64,000 nucleotides of DNA from Pleomorphomonas carboxyditropha. GTDB lineage: Bacteria; Pseudomonadota; Alphaproteobacteria; Rhizobiales; Pleomorphomonadaceae. How positions within the stretch are numbered: the stretch's first letter is position 1; each line of letters begins with the position of its first letter. The stretch spans positions 124,001-188,000 of the forward strand of contig NZ_NQVN01000003.1 of assembly GCF_002770725.1 (NCBI RefSeq), read 5' to 3'. The notes under the pieces are model-generated. The model ran no database searches. It had not been told where the DNA came from and saw only the letters and a program-made list of their open reading frames with translations. The translations under genes and the position numbers were made by a program. Below are positions 45,776 through 56,708 of this stretch, piece by piece.

Positions 45776-47245
45776 TCAGCAGTAGCGGCGAACGGTTTCC
45801 AGCGCTCCTGCCGAATGGAGCGAGGCAAGGGCCTCCCGATAGGCGGCGACGAAGCGCGGCTCGTCGGCGAGATCGCCGAACAGCTCGCGGTTTTCGATGA
45901 AGGCGGTCGGGTTGTCGCGATTGTGGGCGGCGATCGCCATCAGCCTGTCCTTGAGGCGGTCGACCACCTCGATCGGCCGGCCCTGTTCGTCGGTGCCCTC
46001 CGCATAGCGGGCCCAGCTCGCCACCACCGCCGCCGAGCGGGAGATGTCGCCGCCCGCCTTGAGCTGGCAGCGGATCACCGGCAGCAGCCACTTGGGGATA
46101 CGGTCGGAGCTCTCGGCGCACAGGCGGGCCAGCGTGTCGCGCACCTCCGGATTGGAGAAGCGCTCGATCAGCGTGCGGCGATAGTCGTCGAGGTCGACGC
46201 CCGGCACCGGCGACAGCGTCGGCGTGCCCTCCAGCGTCATGTAGTCGAGGAGGAACTTGGCGAACAGCGGGTTGCCGGTCACCTCGTGGGCGTAACGATA
46301 GCCGGCAAGGTAGCCGAAATAGGTGAGCGCCTGGTGGCTGGCGTTGAGCAGGCGCAGCTTCATCAACTCGTAGGGCACCACGTCGGCCACCATCTGGACG
46401 CCGACCTTCTCGTAGGCCGGGCGGCCGAGCGGGAAGTGATCCTCCACCACCCACTGGGTGAACGGCTCGCAGACCACCGGCCAGGCATCGTCGATGCCGA
46501 AGCGGCGGGCGACCTCGGCAATGTCTTCCCTGGTGGTCACCGGCGTGATGCGGTCGACCATGGCGTTGGGGAAGGCGACATGGCTGGCGATGAAGTCGCC
46601 CAGTTCGGCGTCCTTGGCGCCGGCATAGGCGCAGAACATCTTCCTGGCGACGTCGCCGTTGCTCTGGATGTTGTCGCAGCTCATCACCGTGAACGGCGCG
46701 ATGCTGCGGGCGCGGCGGCGGCGCAACGCCTCGGTGACCAGGCCGAACACCGTCCTGGGCACGGCGCCGGCGGCGAGATCGTGGACGACATCGGCATTGC
46801 CGAGATCGAACTCGCCGGTGACATGGTGGAAGTTGTAGCCGCCCTCGGTGATGGTCAGCGACACGATGCGGGTGGAGGGCGCCGCCATCAGCTCGAGAAC
46901 CGCTTCCGGATCGTCGGGCGCATAGAGGAAGTCGACGATCGAGCCGATCACCGACGCCTCGTAGTGGCCGTCCGGATGCTTGACCATCAGCGTGTAGAGG
47001 CCGTCCTGGCCGTTCAGCGCGTCGCGCATGCGCTGGTCGGACGGCATGACGCCGACGCCGCAAATGCCCCAGTCGAGCGCTTCGCCCTTGTTCATCAGCC
47101 GGTCGAGATACATGGCCTGATGGGCGCGGTGGAAGCCGCCGACGCCGAAGTGGACGATGCCAGTCGTGAGCTTGCCGCGGTCGTAGGTCGGGCGGGCGAC
47201 GTCGGCGGGCAGCGTCGCCAGGTTGGCGTTGTTAAGCTTGATCAT
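45776..47245 (-). CDS. Long-chain polyol dehydrogenase (D-arabitol/mannitol 2-dehydrogenase family)
   Basis: 489 residues, mannitol dehydrogenase family. NAD-binding start GIVHFGVGGFHRAHQAMYLDRL, the block SLTITEGGYNFH, and the catalytic KxxxxNxxH pattern in ELMKLRLLNASHQAL. It oxidises a free polyol to the 2-keto sugar. With xylB downstream, the likely reaction is D-arabitol to D-xylulose. Mannitol to fructose is the alternative, and members of this family often do both. It is a paralogue of the MtlK protein at 51468-52946. Spaced 80 nt before xylB and 23 nt after the permease. Confidence 0.9.
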   Translation of the reverse strand: MIKLNNANLATLPADVARPTYDRGKLTTGIVHFGVGGFHRAHQAMYLDRLMNKGEALDWGICGVGVMPSDQRMRDALNGQDGLYTLMVKHPDGHYEASVIGSIVDFLYAPDDPEAVLELMAAPSTRIVSLTITEGGYNFHHVTGEFDLGNADVVHDLAAGAVPRTVFGLVTEALRRRRARSIAPFTVMSCDNIQSNGDVARKMFCAYAGAKDAELGDFIASHVAFPNAMVDRITPVTTREDIAEVARRFGIDDAWPVVCEPFTQWVVEDHFPLGRPAYEKVGVQMVADVVPYELMKLRLLNASHQALTYFGYLAGYRYAHEVTGNPLFAKFLLDYMTLEGTPTLSPVPGVDLDDYRRTLIERFSNPEVRDTLARLCAESSDRIPKWLLPVIRCQLKAGGDISRSAAVVASWARYAEGTDEQGRPIEVVDRLKDRLMAIAAHNRDNPTAFIENRELFGDLADEPRFVAAYREALASLHSAGALETVRRYC

Positions 47246-47268
47246 GATGCAAAACCCAGAAAATCGTG

Positions 47269-48303
47269 TCAGGAGCGCGAGGACAGGCGGAGCTTCAGGC
47301 TCTCGAGCAGCACGGCGAGGACGATGATGATTCCCTTGACCACCTGCTGGTGATAGCCGGGGATGTTGAGGAGATTCATCACGTTGGAGATCACCGACAG
47401 GATGAGCGCGCCGATGATGGTGTTGAACACCCGGCCGCGACCGCCGGCCAGGCTGGCGCCGCCGACCACCACCGCCGCGATGGCGTCGAGCTCGAAGCCG
47501 ATGGCGAGGATGGGCGAGCCGACGCCGGTGCGGGTCGAGGCGATGATGCCGGCGACGGCGCAGGCGAAGCCCGAGATCAGGTAGACGCCGAACTTGTAGC
47601 GCTCGACCCGGATGCCGGCGAAGCGCGTGGCGATCTCGTTGGAGCCGATGGAGATGACCAGCCGGCCGAACACCGTCTTCTTGTAGAGGAACAGCGCCAC
47701 GGCGAAGCAGATCAGCAGCACGTAGACGGTGGTCGGCAGGCCGAGGAAGGAGGCGATGCCGAAATCGTTGAAGCCGTCATCGTTGATGAATTCGGGCTGC
47801 CCCTTGGAGATGATCAGGCCGGCGCCGCGGGCGATGGTCATCACCGCCAGCGTGGCGATGAAGGGAGCGATGCGGAAGTAGGCGACCAAGACGCCGGAGA
47901 TGGCGCCGAAGAAGGTGCCGGTCAGCAGGCCGAGGATCAGGGCGCCGAACAGGCCATAGGTCGGAATGGACAGCGCCACCACCACCGAGACGATGGCCAT
48001 CAGCGAGCCGACGGAGAGGTCGATGCCGCCGGTCAGGATCACGAACAGCAGGCCGAGCGACACCACGCCGAGCGGCACGCACTGGCGCATGATGTTGGTG
48101 AAGTTCTCGAAGGTGTAGAAGCGGTCCGTCAGCATCGCGGCGATGACGAGCATCGCGACGAAGACGATGAGCGTGGACTGGTCGAGCAGCAGCGAGACGA
48201 TACGCTCGCGCGACCATCTGGACGCCGGGGCGGCAACCGGCACGCCCGGGGCCGATGTGATCTCGGTCATGGTGGTTTCCTTGCCTTGGGACTGGTTGGT
48301 CAT
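47269..48303 (-). CDS. Sugar/polyol ABC transporter permease, RbsC type
   Basis: About 344 residues with 8-10 membrane helices. It belongs to the ribose/xylose permease family (LFVILTGGIDLSVGSLMAIVSV signature, GRLVISIGSNEIATRFAGIRVERYKFGVYLISG). The start at 48303 (MTNQSQGKE) has an AGGGGA site; a second in-frame ATG at 48270 also has a ribosome site. It forms the channel with the RbsA-type ATPase (12 nt upstream). The longer in-frame extension up to 48921 is coding for the ATPase in another frame and was rejected. Confidence 0.9.
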   Translation of the reverse strand: MTNQSQGKETTMTEITSAPGVPVAAPASRWSRERIVSLLLDQSTLIVFVAMLVIAAMLTDRFYTFENFTNIMRQCVPLGVVSLGLLFVILTGGIDLSVGSLMAIVSVVVALSIPTYGLFGALILGLLTGTFFGAISGVLVAYFRIAPFIATLAVMTIARGAGLIISKGQPEFINDDGFNDFGIASFLGLPTTVYVLLICFAVALFLYKKTVFGRLVISIGSNEIATRFAGIRVERYKFGVYLISGFACAVAGIIASTRTGVGSPILAIGFELDAIAAVVVGGASLAGGRGRVFNTIIGALILSVISNVMNLLNIPGYHQQVVKGIIIVLAVLLESLKLRLSSRS

Positions 48304-48314
48304 CTCTTTTCCCC

Positions 48315-49811
48315 TCACTGGATGCTGCGCTTGGGGATGGCGAGCGACATGATCCGCTCTTCCGACAGCTCGTCGCCGGCCAGCTCGCCGGCGATCTCGC
48401 CGTCGGCCATGACGTAGACGCGATGGCAGAGGCCGATGACCTCGGGCAGTTCGGAGGAGATGACGAGAAGGCCTTTGCCCTCCTCGGCCAGCCGATGGAT
48501 GATGTTGTAGATTTCGGACTTGGCGCCGACGTCGACGCCGCGCGTCGGCTCGTCGAACACCAGGAAGTCGCAGCCGACGTTGAGCCACTTGGCGAGCACG
48601 ACCTTCTGCTGGTTGCCGCCGGAAAGACTCATCACGGGATCGGACAGCCTGCCGAGCTTGATGCGCAGTTGCTCGCGCAGCTTCTGGGTCAGCGCCTGCT
48701 CGTAGCCGTGGCGGATGACGCCGAGCCGCGACACGCCGCCGAGCCGCGACATGGTCATGTTGGCGTCGATGCCCATGGGCAGCACGGCGCCCTGTTCCTT
48801 GCGATTCTCCGGCACCAGGCCGATGCCCTGGGCCACCGCGTCGGCCGGGTGGGCGACCGACACCTTGCGGCCGTTCTTGATCATCTCGCCCTGCTGGTAG
48901 CGGGCAAGGCCGAAGATGCATTCGGCGATCTCGGTGCGGCCGGAGCCGATCAGCCCGGCAAGGCCGACGATTTCGCCCTTTCGGACGGTGAGGTTGATAT
49001 CCTCGATGACGCCGCGGCGGGTGAGATGGCGAATTTCGAACAGCGGCTCGTCGCGCGGCGGCTTCTTTTCCGGAAACAGCGACTTCAGCTCGCGGCCGAC
49101 CATGGCCGTGATGATGTCGTTCTCGCTGCAGGTCCTGGGATCGAGATCGCAGATGGTGACGCCGTCTTTCACGACGGTGATGCCGTCGGCGATGCGGAAG
49201 ATCTCCTCGAGCCGGTGCGAGATGTAGAGGATGGTGACGCCCTTGGCCTTGAGGCGGCGGAGATTTTCGAACAACAGGTCGATCTCCGGCGCCGTCAGCA
49301 CCGCTGTCGGCTCGTCGAGGATCAGGATGTTGACTTCCTTGGCCAGCGACTTGGTGATCTCCACCATCTGCTGGTAGGCGACGGTCAGGTCGCCGGTGCG
49401 ATGGCGGGGATCGATCGGAAAGCCGAAGGATTTCAGGAGCTCGCCGGCGCGGGCGTTGATCGACTTCCAGTCGACGAGCGGCCGGCCGCGGCCGAGATCG
49501 TCGAGGAAGATGTTCTCGGCGACGGAGAGATCCGGCGACAGCGCCAGCTCCTGGTGGACGATGCCGACGCCCTTCTCGCGGCTCTGCTGCGGGGTTTCGA
49601 AATGAACCTCCTCGCCGTCGAGCAGGATGCGGCCGGCGTCCCGCGTGTAGATGCCGGACAGGATCTTCATCAGCGTCGACTTGCCGGCGCCGTTCTCGCC
49701 GACGATCGCGTGGATGGTGCCCTTGTCGACCCTGAGGTTGAAGTCGGACAGCGCGCGAACGCCGCCGAAGTGCTTCTTGACGCCCTCGATGACGATGGCT
49801 GGACTTTGCAT
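48315..49811 (-). CDS. Sugar/polyol ABC transporter ATP-binding protein, RbsA/MglA type
   Basis: 498 residues with two ABC cassettes. The first has Walker A VGENGAGKSTLMKILSG, LSVAENIFL and ILDEPTAVLTAPEID. The second has the usual degenerate Walker A GLIGSGRTEIAE, signature LSGGNQQKVVLAKWL and LVFDEPTRGVDVGAKSEIY. Duplicated ATPases of this kind serve ribose, xylose, galactose and polyol importers. It follows the binding-protein gene after a strong hairpin. Confidence 0.94.
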   Translation of the reverse strand: MQSPAIVIEGVKKHFGGVRALSDFNLRVDKGTIHAIVGENGAGKSTLMKILSGIYTRDAGRILLDGEEVHFETPQQSREKGVGIVHQELALSPDLSVAENIFLDDLGRGRPLVDWKSINARAGELLKSFGFPIDPRHRTGDLTVAYQQMVEITKSLAKEVNILILDEPTAVLTAPEIDLLFENLRRLKAKGVTILYISHRLEEIFRIADGITVVKDGVTICDLDPRTCSENDIITAMVGRELKSLFPEKKPPRDEPLFEIRHLTRRGVIEDINLTVRKGEIVGLAGLIGSGRTEIAECIFGLARYQQGEMIKNGRKVSVAHPADAVAQGIGLVPENRKEQGAVLPMGIDANMTMSRLGGVSRLGVIRHGYEQALTQKLREQLRIKLGRLSDPVMSLSGGNQQKVVLAKWLNVGCDFLVFDEPTRGVDVGAKSEIYNIIHRLAEEGKGLLVISSELPEVIGLCHRVYVMADGEIAGELAGDELSEERIMSLAIPKRSIQ

Positions 49812-49847
49812 GGAAACGACCCTCCCGTCGTTCTATTCCGTGGATGC

Positions 49848-49873
49848 GGGTGGACGGGATCGCCCGTCCACCC
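49848..49873 (-). other. Intercistronic hairpin after the binding-protein gene
   Basis: Perfect 11-bp stem GGGTGGACGGG/CCCGTCCACCC with loop ATCG, 9 nt after the binding-protein stop. No T run follows, so it more likely protects the upstream mRNA from 3' decay than terminates. Confidence 0.65.
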
Positions 49874-49882
49874 TGTCCTTGA

Positions 49883-50851
49883 TCAGAAGAGAGACTCGGG
49901 GTCGTAGTAATCGGCCACGTTGTCCTTGGTGATCAGCAGCGGCTTGATGTACTCGTAGTTGTTGAAGGTGCGCTTGCCTTCATGGTGCGCCTTGATGACC
50001 TCGAACACCTTCTCGGTCAGCAGCTTCGGATTGTTGGAGGCGGTCGCCTGCTGGTCGCCGCGCTTGATGGCGTCAAGGGAGAACTTGTAGCCGTCGTGGG
50101 CGAAGACCTTGACGTTCTCGAGCTTGCCGGCCGCCTTGAGGGCGCGGATGGCACCGAGCGCCATGTCGTCCATTTCCGAATAGACCATGTTGATCTTGTC
50201 GCCCTGGGCGACGAGCGCGTCCTCCATGGCCTTCAGGCCGCCCTGCTGGTCCCAGTTGCCCCAGGCCTGCGTCAGCACCGTGAAGCTGGTGGCGCCGTAG
50301 TCGCGCATCTGGGCTTCCATGACGCCGGCGATGAAGTTGTCGCGACGGGCTTCGCCGACGAGGTTGCCCTGGTTGCCGGAGATGATCACCGCATTGATCG
50401 GGTTGTTGCCGAACTGCTTGACGGCGAAGTCGCCGATCAGCCGGTTGTTGGCGGCATTGTTGGCCATGACGCGGGTGATGACCGGCGCGTCGAGCGAAAT
50501 GTCGCTGTCGAGATCGATGACCGGAATGCCCTTCTTGGCGGCCATCTCGGTGATCTTGACGCCGGCCGCCGGGTCCTGCGGGTTGAGGACGAGATAGTCG
50601 ATGTTCTGCGACAGCATGTCCTCGACGTCGGCGACCTGCTTGTCCATGTTGCCGGCGGCATCGGTGGTGATGATCTGGTAGCCGGCCTTTTCGGCGTTGA
50701 TCTTCATGTATTCGGTCAGGCCGACGAAGAAGGCTCCGTTAAGTGTACGGTTGGCAAAACCGATCTTCAGGGCCTCCTCGGCGCCCGCGGTGGAAGAAAG
50801 GCCAAGCGTCATCATCGCCGCGGCAAGCGCAGCACCCACAAACCTATTCAT
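49883..50851 (-). CDS. Periplasmic sugar/polyol-binding protein, RbsB type
   Basis: 322 residues. Signal peptide MNRFVGAALAAAMMTLGLSSTAGA, then a periplasmic-binding-protein type 1 fold (LKIGFANRTLNGAFFVGLTEYMKINAEKAGYQI, DYLVLNPQDPAAG, PVIDLDSDI, YSEMDDMALGAIRALKAAG, VFAHDGYKFSLDAIKRGDQQATA). First gene of the proposed D-arabitol operon. Preceded by one copy of the duplicated ~480-bp segment. Confidence 0.93.
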   Translation of the reverse strand: MNRFVGAALAAAMMTLGLSSTAGAEEALKIGFANRTLNGAFFVGLTEYMKINAEKAGYQIITTDAAGNMDKQVADVEDMLSQNIDYLVLNPQDPAAGVKITEMAAKKGIPVIDLDSDISLDAPVITRVMANNAANNRLIGDFAVKQFGNNPINAVIISGNQGNLVGEARRDNFIAGVMEAQMRDYGATSFTVLTQAWGNWDQQGGLKAMEDALVAQGDKINMVYSEMDDMALGAIRALKAAGKLENVKVFAHDGYKFSLDAIKRGDQQATASNNPKLLTEKVFEVIKAHHEGKRTFNNYEYIKPLLITKDNVADYYDPESLF

Positions 50852-50906
50852 TTCTCTCTCCGTGAACTAGCTATATCGATCGATAATCTTTCCCTGCCCT
50901 GTGGGG

Positions 50907-51391
50907 GACAGGTATCCGATCGGTCCGGGCGGCGTCCTACACTTATGTGTCTCCCTCAATCGCCCGATGATTAATGCTCGCATGACGCTTTGACGCTGAC
51001 CAAGCATTGTCTGTCGATTATTGTGCAATTTTTGCAAGCGACGGGACCGGCAATCGCCGTGACCCGCCTTTTAAAATGCAGGATCTTTCTATCAATCGAT
51101 CGAGTTTTCAGGACCTGGGCGATGCCCAACTGCAAAATCGTATCCGATTGGCGCGTTCCCGCCGTTTTTGCAGTTTGTAGAAATCCCGATCAATCGCGGT
51201 GATAAGACCTTCGGCGATGGCGCGCTGTGCATCATTCCCGCCCATGACGAAGCGAGCGGCGGCGCAAAGGAGCGCCGCGCCGATTTCCCGAAGGGGAGAA
51301 AGGCACGCTCCGACATCCCGGGCGTGAACGAGCGCCAACGTCCATCCACGCACCGGCGGGACGGACGGCGCGGGTAAAGGCACGCTTTGCT
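50907..51391. repeat. Duplicated upstream segment, copy A (before the arabitol-type operon)
   Basis: About 485 nt that align, with small indels, to 58327-58800. The longest exact match is 25 nt (51121-51145 with 58540-58564). A 20-nt identical run (51017-51036 with 58436-58455) contains the palindrome TGCAA-TTT-TTGCA. Other shared blocks are GACAGGTAT...TCCGGGCGGCGTCCT at the left end and AAAGGCACG.TTTGCT at the right. It fills the 616-nt gap between mtlK (end of the smo operon) and the RbsB-type gene. Open frames on it (for example minus 51108-51383) are not conserved with copy B because of indels, so it is treated as non-coding control DNA. Confidence 0.75.
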
Positions 51392-51467
51392 TCGGCCTCT
51401 CCCGACTATGCTGGACGGCCGGCGCGGACCGGCGTGCGCCGCACGGACGGCCCCGCGCCGCCTTCCG

Positions 51468-52946
51468 TCACGCTGCCGCCAGATAGCCGGTGAGCACGGC
51501 GGCGCTGCCGCGGGCCCACAGGGCCTCGAGGTGCGCGGCGAACAGTTGCCGGAAGCGGGGCGATTCGCCCACGTCGCCGAAGATGTCATGCAGACCGTCG
51601 AGGAAGACCAGCGGATCGTCCTTGGCCCTGAGGGCGAGGCCGCGCAGGCGTTCCCAACTGTCGTCGTTGGGCGGGATGGGATTGCCCGCGTCGTCCGTTC
51701 CGGCGCAGTAGCGGCACCACAGCGCCGAGACGAGGCTGAGGCCGGTGACGTCGAGACCCTGGCGCAGGCGGTCGCGCGACGAGGGAATGATGAACTTCGG
51801 CTGGCGGTTGGAGCCGTCGAGGCACAGACGGGCGATGGTGTCGCCGACCTTGGGGTTGGCGAAGCGGTCGGCGACGAGCTCATAATAGGCGACGAGGTCG
51901 GTGTCGGGCACCGGCGGCACGATGGGAATGATCTCGGTGAGCTCGACCGTTTCGAGGAAGCGGGCAATCAACGGATTGGCCATCGCCTCGTGCACGCCGT
52001 GGATGCCCATCAGGGCCGCCGGATAGGCGATGGTGGCGTGGCCGCCGTTGAGGATGCGGATTTTCATCATCTCGTAGGGGGCGACGTCGGGGACGAAGGT
52101 GACGCCGACATCCTCGAACGGCGGCCGGCCGAGCGGGAAATGGTCCTCGACCACCCATTGCTTGAAGGGTTCGCAGAACACCGGCCAGTTGTCGACGATG
52201 CCGAATTCGTCCCGGAGCTTCTGGCGTTCGCGGTCGGTGGTGGCGGGCGTGATGCGGTCGACCATGGCGTTGGGCATGGCGACATTGGCGCCGACCCAGG
52301 CGGCGAAAGCGGGGTCGCTGAGCCCGGCGAGGCCGGTGAGAGTCTGGTGGGTCACCTCGCCGTTGCCGGGAATGTTGTCGCAGCTCATGACGGTGAAGGG
52401 CGGCACGCCGCGGTCGCGGCGACGGCGGAGGCCCTTGAGGATCAGGCCGAAAACGGTGCGCGGATCGTCCGGATTGCGGCCGTCGGCGACGATCTCGGGA
52501 TGGGCGGCGTCGAAGCGGCCGGTGGCGGAATCCAGGTAGTAGCCGCCCTCGGTGATGGTCATGGAGACGATGCGGATCTCCGGCGCGGCCAGCGTCTCGA
52601 CGAGGCGTTCGCGGTCCTCGACCGGGATGATGTCGACGACCGGGCCGATGACGCGGGCGGCGGCGGGGTCGCCGCCGAGCTCGACCAGCGTCGTCAGGTA
52701 GTCCTGCGGCTCGAGCGCCTTGCGCATGGCGGTGTCGGAATCGCGGACGCCGGCGCCGACGATCGCCCAGTCGTGGGCCTTGCCGGCGCTCATCAGCAGG
52801 TCGAGATAGACCTCCTGGTGGGCGCGGTGGAAGTTGCCGAGGCCGAAGTGCACGATGCCGGGTTTGAGATCGGCGCGGCGGTAGGCGGGACGGGTCACCG
52901 TTTGCGGCAGGCTGTCCAGCGCGGCGAGCGAAAGAGCGATAGGCAT
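51468..52946 (-). CDS. mtlK: Mannitol 2-dehydrogenase
   Basis: 492 residues, polyol dehydrogenase family. Oxidises mannitol to fructose with NAD+. GIVHFGLGNFHRAHQEVYLDLL, SMTITEGGYYLDSATGRF, and the catalytic pattern in EMMKIRILNGGHATIA. Last gene of the smoEFGKS-mtlK operon, the same order as in Rhodobacter sphaeroides, which supports the symbol. It is paralogous to the dehydrogenase at 45776-47245. The 120-nt gap to smoS shows no own promoter. Confidence 0.92.
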   Translation of the reverse strand: MPIALSLAALDSLPQTVTRPAYRRADLKPGIVHFGLGNFHRAHQEVYLDLLMSAGKAHDWAIVGAGVRDSDTAMRKALEPQDYLTTLVELGGDPAAARVIGPVVDIIPVEDRERLVETLAAPEIRIVSMTITEGGYYLDSATGRFDAAHPEIVADGRNPDDPRTVFGLILKGLRRRRDRGVPPFTVMSCDNIPGNGEVTHQTLTGLAGLSDPAFAAWVGANVAMPNAMVDRITPATTDRERQKLRDEFGIVDNWPVFCEPFKQWVVEDHFPLGRPPFEDVGVTFVPDVAPYEMMKIRILNGGHATIAYPAALMGIHGVHEAMANPLIARFLETVELTEIIPIVPPVPDTDLVAYYELVADRFANPKVGDTIARLCLDGSNRQPKFIIPSSRDRLRQGLDVTGLSLVSALWCRYCAGTDDAGNPIPPNDDSWERLRGLALRAKDDPLVFLDGLHDIFGDVGESPRFRQLFAAHLEALWARGSAAVLTGYLAAA

Positions 52947-53066
52947 ATGAGGCCTCCATCACGGCCGCGCGCGGACCCACCCGGGCCCGCCGGCGCGGCG
53001 CATCCTGTCAGGACGGACAGCCGCCGGCGGGCCGGCGGAGCCGTCGTCTTGCGTAAGTCCGGGACG

Positions 53067-53836
53067 TCAGCTCATCCAGTTGCCGCCGTCCACGTTGTAG
53101 GTCTGGGCGACGACGTAGTCGCTGTCGGCCGAGGCGAGGAACACGGCCATGCCGGTCAGGTCCTCGGCGCGGCCCATGCGGCCGTAGGGGATGGCCTCGC
53201 CGACCAGCTTCTTCTTCTCGCCGATCGGCCGCTGCTCGTATCTGGCGAAGAGGGCGTCGACGCCGTCCCAATGCTCGCCGTCGACGACACCGGGCGCGAT
53301 GGCGTTGACGTTGATGCGGTGCTTGATGAGGTCGAGGCCGGCGGACTGGGTGAGCGAGATCACCGCCGCCTTGGTGGCGCAGTAGATGGCGACCAGCGCC
53401 TCGCCGCGCCGACCGGCCTGACTGGCCATGTTGATGATCTTGCCGCCCTTGCCGCGGGCGATCATCGATTTCGCCGCCGCCTGCAGCGTGAACAGCGTGC
53501 CGCCGACGTTGATGGCGAACAGCCGGTCGTAGCTCGCGCGCGGGATCTCGACGATCGGAGCCATGTCGAACAGGGCGGCGTTGTTGACGAGGATGTCGAT
53601 GCCGCCGGTGCGGCGGTCGACCTCGGCCATGGCGGCGTCGATCGACGCCTGGTCGGTGACGTCCATGGAAAGGGCGTAGGCCGCCGCGCCGATCTCTTCG
53701 GCGGTTCGGCGGGCCCGCTCGAGATTGATGTCGGCGATGGCCACGGTGGCGCCCTCGCGGACATAGGCCTCGGCGAAGGCCCGGCCGATGCCGCGGGCGC
53801 TGCCGGTGATAAGAGCGGACTTGCCTTCGAGACGCT

Positions 53837-53840
<4 letters not shown>
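53067..53840 (-). CDS. smoS: Sorbitol dehydrogenase, short-chain type
   Basis: 257 residues. Oxidises D-sorbitol to fructose (and often galactitol or L-iditol). SDR signature: TGSARGIG (12-19), NNAA, catalytic Ser140, Tyr153 and Lys157 (YCATK). C-terminal [10 protein letters not shown], typical of SmoS. Its ATG overlaps the smoK stop by 4 nt (ATGA). Same gene order as the Rhodobacter smo operon. Confidence 0.93.
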
Positions 53841-54838
<998 letters not shown>

Positions 54839-54848
54839 GGGGGTGTCC

Positions 54849-55679
54849 TTATTTGACGGCGCCGAAGGTCAGGCCGCGCACGAGCTGCTTCTGCGAGAAC
54901 CAGCCGAGGATGAGGATCGGAGCGATCGCCATGGTCGAGGCCGCGGAGAGCTTGGCGTAGAAAAGCCCTTCGGGACTGGAGTAGGAGGCGATGAAGGTGG
55001 TGAGCGGGGCCGCCTTGGCCGCCGACAGGTTCAGCGTCCAGAAGGCCTCGTTCCAGGCAAGGATGATGTTGAGCAGAAGCGTGGAGGCGATGCCGGGAAC
55101 CGCCATGGGCGTCAGCACGTAGAGGATTTCGTTCCACAGCCCGGCCCCGTCCATGCGCGCCGCCTCGAGGATGTCGACGGGGATTTCCTTGAAGTAGGTG
55201 TAGAGCATCCAGATGATGATCGGCAGGTCGATCAGCGTCAGGATGACGGTCAGGCCGACGCGGCTGTCGAGCAGGCCCAGGTCGCGGAAGATCAGGTAGA
55301 TCGGCACCAGCACGCCGACGGCCGGCATCATCTTGGTGGAGAGCATCCACATCAGAAGATCCTTGGTGTGCTTGCCGGGCTGGAAGGCCATGGCCCAGGC
55401 GGCGGGCACGGCGATGACAAGGCCGATCAGCGTCGATCCGAAGGAGATGAACACCGAGTTGGAGAAGTGGCGGAAATAGTCCGACCGCCGCTGCACCTCG
55501 ACGTAGTTCTCCAGCGTCCACTGGAAGAACAGGAACGAGGGCGGCGAGGCGACGGCCTCGCCCTCGGTCTTGAAGGAGGTGATGAAGGTCCAGAGGATAG
55601 GGAAGAACATCAGGAGGCCGATGGCCCACGCGATGACGGTGACGAACCAGCGGCGCCGGGTGCTGACATGGCGTGCCAT
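54849..55679 (-). CDS. smoG: Sorbitol/mannitol ABC transporter permease SmoG
   Basis: 276 residues, six helices, MalG-type. N-terminus [32 protein letters not shown], and the EAA loop [32 protein letters not shown]-terminal [11 protein letters not shown] is typical of polyol importers. Starts 3 nt after the smoF stop. Confidence 0.93.
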   Translation of the reverse strand: MARHVSTRRRWFVTVIAWAIGLLMFFPILWTFITSFKTEGEAVASPPSFLFFQWTLENYVEVQRRSDYFRHFSNSVFISFGSTLIGLVIAVPAAWAMAFQPGKHTKDLLMWMLSTKMMPAVGVLVPIYLIFRDLGLLDSRVGLTVILTLIDLPIIIWMLYTYFKEIPVDILEAARMDGAGLWNEILYVLTPMAVPGIASTLLLNIILAWNEAFWTLNLSAAKAAPLTTFIASYSSPEGLFYAKLSAASTMAIAPILILGWFSQKQLVRGLTFGAVK

Positions 55680-55682
55680 GGC

Positions 55683-56555
55683 TCAGGCCTCCAGGGTCTT
55701 GCCGATCGCCCGCAGCAGGAACAGGGCGACGATGTTGGCGAGGATGACGGCGACCACGCCGCCGGCCGATGCGCCGCCGACGTCGAACTGGAGCAGCGCC
55801 TGGGCGTAGACCAGATAGGCGATGTTGGTGCTGTCGTTGCCCGGGCCGCCGTTGGTGGTGACGAGGATTTCGGCGAAGACCGACAGCAGGAAGATGGTCT
55901 CGATCAGGATGACGACGGTTATGGCGCGCGAAAGGTGCGGCAGGACGAGATAGAAGAAGCGCGACACCGGGCCGGCGCCGTCCATCTCCGCCGCCTCCTT
56001 CTGCTCCTCGTCGAGCGACTGCAGGGCGGTCAACAGGATGAGCGTGGCGAAGGGCAGCCACTGCCAGGCGACGATGACGATGATGGCGGCGAGCGGCGTC
56101 ACCGCCAGCCAGTCGTGCGGCGTGAAGCCCATGGACGTCTGGAGCCAGGCCAGAAGGCCGTTGACCGGATTCATGAACATGTTCTTCCACACCAGCGCCG
56201 TGACGGTGGGCATGACGAAGAAGGGCGCGATGACCAGCAGGCGGACGATGCCCTGGCCGATCACCGGCTGGTCCAGCAGCAGGGCCAGCAGAACGCCGCC
56301 GACGATGGTGATGGCCAGCACGCCGACGACGATCATCACCGTGTTGACGAGCGCGGTGAGGAAGGCGGGATCGGTGAGGAAGAACTGATAGTTGAGCAGC
56401 CCCGCCCATTGCTCGGTGCCGGGCATGAGCAGGTTGTAGCGGAGGAAGGAGAAGTAGATGGTCAGGCCGAGGGGAACGATCATCCAGATAAACAGCAGGA
56501 TGACCGAGGGGGCGACCATCAAACGTGCCGCGGTCCTGGAATTCTGAGTTGCCAT
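55683..56555 (-). CDS. smoF: Sorbitol/mannitol ABC transporter permease SmoF
   Basis: 290 residues, six helices, MalF-type. Family N-terminus RLMVAPSVILLFIWMIVPLGLTIYFSFLRYNLLMPGTEQWAGLLNY and EAA loop KEAAEMDGAGPVSRFFYLVLPHLSRAITVV. Located 328 nt downstream of smoE, a longer gap than usual, which contains a short frame of its own. Confidence 0.93.
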   Translation of the reverse strand: MATQNSRTAARLMVAPSVILLFIWMIVPLGLTIYFSFLRYNLLMPGTEQWAGLLNYQFFLTDPAFLTALVNTVMIVVGVLAITIVGGVLLALLLDQPVIGQGIVRLLVIAPFFVMPTVTALVWKNMFMNPVNGLLAWLQTSMGFTPHDWLAVTPLAAIIVIVAWQWLPFATLILLTALQSLDEEQKEAAEMDGAGPVSRFFYLVLPHLSRAITVVILIETIFLLSVFAEILVTTNGGPGNDSTNIAYLVYAQALLQFDVGGASAGGVVAVILANIVALFLLRAIGKTLEA

Positions 56556-56588
56556 GGCAGACGTCCTTGAACGAAGCGCCGGTTCCCG

Positions 56589-56708
56589 TCATCCCGCCGG
56601 GGTCGGGACGAAGGCCCCGGCCTCGGCGGCGCGCGTTGCGGTTTTGCTTTCAAGCGCCGTCATCGACAGCGTTGTGCCGACCAGAACCGTCTCGACGGTC
56701 AGAGGCAT
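56589..56708 (-). CDS. Possible 39-residue ORF between smoE and smoF
   Basis: MPLTVETVLVGTTLSMTALESKTATRAAEAGAF...PTPAG, read on the operon strand, with a GGAG site 8 nt upstream and a stop 33 nt before smoF. Not recognised; no membrane segment; low complexity in Thr/Ala. It could be a real small protein of the importer operon or a chance frame in high-GC DNA. Confidence 0.3.
   Translation of the reverse strand: MPLTVETVLVGTTLSMTALESKTATRAAEAGAFVPTPAG

Noticed and set aside
51092-51967. Minus frame across copy A and the end of mtlK; also 51108-51383 and 58483-58791 as homologous small proteins.
   Set aside because: A few codons at the shared end look synonymous between copies (YDFAVGHRP.PENSI), but a one-base indel just upstream breaks the frame and the rest does not align as protein.
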